From a virus, in IMG/VR virus record IMGVR_UViG_3300031918_000005, positions 103,486 to 167,485 of that record: a stretch of DNA of 64,000 bases; one strand, written 5' to 3'. The position numbers were made by a program, and so were the translations under genes. A model generated the notes under the pieces. That model had not been told where the DNA came from and made no database searches. It saw only the letters and a program-made list of their open reading frames with translations. This document shows positions 63,202-64,000 of this stretch, in pieces; the stretch's first letter is position 1; the number at the start of each line of letters is the position of its first letter.

Positions 63202-64000
63202 ATGGCAAAATATGATTTAAACGGAACAGAATATATTAATATAACCGAAATATCGGAAAGTGATTCATCTGAACAAATGTTGGAGATTATAAATGAAAAT
63301 TTTAAGTCTTTAGCACAAATTGCTGATGTTTCTTTCTCCGATTTCTTGACACGAAAGATATCTGACCATATTAATGCTGGAAATATATCAGTAAATAGCA
63401 TCGGAAAACCTGGAAAATCAGGTATTAGTATTCTTGATGATACAGTAAAAAAACAAGTAGTTTCACAAGGTTCGGAATTTATAAGTTTTAACAAATTTGG
63501 CAGAACTGTTTATTTATCGATACATCTGATAAGTACAAATTCAGGAACCCAATTTTTAGTTCCCGAAAAATATGTTCCAATTATTAGTGCCAATATTGTT
63601 GAAACAAAAATTTTGGTAACAGAAATTGGAACATTAATTTATAACAGTGAAACTAACACAATAACAAAAAGTGGAAATTTTTCAGGTGATTATATTGTCA
63701 CATATATTTCACAAATTTCATCAGTTGAAAGTGGTGGTTATCAAGAACTGCTTGATAACAAGGAAGATATATCAAATAAAGTCACAACTATAACAGAAGA
63801 TAATAAAGATTCAGAAGTACTATACACATCAGTTAAATCTGTTGATGAAAGAATAACTGAAAGAATAACAACACTTGATAACAAGGAAGATATATCAAAT
63901 AAAGTCACAACTATAACAGAAGATAATAAAGATTCAGAAGTACTATACACATCAGTTAAATCTGTTGATGAAAGAATAACTGAAAGAATAACAACACTTG
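63202..64000 (+). CDS. Tail fibre-like protein with 41-residue repeats, partial (runs off window end)
   Basis: The frame opens MAKYDLNGTEYINITEISES 12 bp after the preceding stop and stays open to the edge (at least 266 residues). Residues 1-180 hold a beta domain (GSEFISFNKFGRTVYLSIHLIS, GTQFLVPEKYVPIISANIV) typical of fibre modules. From residue 184 on, an exact 41-residue unit starting LDNKEDISNKVTTIT repeats: two full copies and the start of a third. The repeats are predicted helical and coiled, as in elongated trimeric fibre shafts. It is probably cotranscribed with the 1569-aa gene. Confidence 0.65.
   Translation, partial: MAKYDLNGTEYINITEISESDSSEQMLEIINENFKSLAQIADVSFSDFLTRKISDHINAGNISVNSIGKPGKSGISILDDTVKKQVVSQGSEFISFNKFGRTVYLSIHLISTNSGTQFLVPEKYVPIISANIVETKILVTEIGTLIYNSETNTITKSGNFSGDYIVTYISQISSVESGGYQELLDNKEDISNKVTTITEDNKDSEVLYTSVKSVDERITERITTLDNKEDISNKVTTITEDNKDSEVLYTSVKSVDERITERITTL
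63751..64000 (+). repeat. Exact 123-bp tandem repeat in fibre gene
   Basis: The units at 63751-63873 and 63874-63996 are identical by eye, and a third begins at 63997 with CTTG. The period is a multiple of 3, so the frame is kept. The array continues past the window. Confidence 0.95.

Noticed and set aside
1-64000. Alternative genetic code (stop recoding as in some large gut phages)
   Set aside because: TAA, TAG (for example the ADA-like and Gmk-like genes) and TGA (terminase ATPase, ligA) all end recognisable domains at expected lengths, and no gene is broken by a recurrent in-frame stop.
63751-64000. CRISPR array
   Set aside because: The 123-bp units are identical with no unique spacers and are in frame inside a long ORF.

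Overview
This window is part of the genome of a very large (jumbo-class) tailed phage with a contractile, T4-like tail. The evidence is a T4-type replication and recombination set: UvsW-like helicase, gp46/gp47 (Rad50/Mre11-like), gp32-like SSB, a family-B DNA polymerase fragment and a gp17-type terminase. Many large virion and baseplate-like proteins are interleaved with nucleotide-metabolism genes on both strands. The DNA is very AT-rich. Starts lack Shine-Dalgarno sequences and sit behind A-rich leaders, which suggests a Bacteroidota host (inference). TAA, TAG and TGA all end recognisable genes, so the standard code is used.

Layout. 1-4.5 kb: tail-tube-like and other structural genes (minus strand), broken by a homing-endonuclease-like gene and an odd split-intein ORF. 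4.5-10 kb: a minus-strand recombination operon (gp46-like, small genes, UvsW-like). 10-12.7 kb: small genes and a B12-dependent ribonucleotide reductase. 12.7-15.3 kb: an unrecognised 591-aa gene between two non-coding gaps. 15.3-19.9 kb: virion genes, a membrane-protein pair and adenylosuccinate lyase. 20.4-23.4 kb: gp47-like and a PurA/PurZ-type synthetase. 23.4-26.8 kb: tail-completion-like protein, small-terminase candidate, HAD protein and an intein-bearing terminase ATPase. 26.8-33 kb: membrane proteins, the polymerase N-terminal part, GroES, GroEL and gp32-like SSB. 33-36.8 kb: baseplate genes (minus). 36.9-38.6 kb: adenosine-deaminase-like and guanylate-kinase-like genes. 39-43.6 kb: structural genes. 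43.7-46.2 kb: MazG-like and unknown genes. 46-52 kb: structural genes, dUTPase, the separate terminase nuclease, tail fibre and hub. 51.8-56.2 kb: two proteins rich in [V/I]NE motifs. 56.3-58.4 kb: NAD-dependent DNA ligase. 58.5-64 kb: a 1569-aa virion protein and a repeat-bearing fibre running off the end.

How the genes fit together. The most striking set is five purine enzymes spread over the window: a MazG-like pyrophosphohydrolase, a PurZ-like synthetase whose catalytic Asp is Ser, a phage adenylosuccinate lyase, a guanylate-kinase-like protein and an adenosine-deaminase-like protein. Together they could take dGTP to dGMP, then to 2-aminoadenylosuccinate, then to dZMP and dZDP, the route that replaces adenine by 2-aminoadenine (Z) in some phage genomes. 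Here it would sit in a T4-like jumbo phage with a family-B rather than the usual family-A polymerase.

Other unusual points: the large terminase is divided between at least three genes (a split intein inside Walker A, and the nuclease domain 21 kb away); one ORF joins an intein C-fragment directly to an intein N-fragment with no extein between; the DNA polymerase gene stops just before motif B; and two recurrent AT-rich upstream motifs separate virion genes from DNA-metabolism genes.
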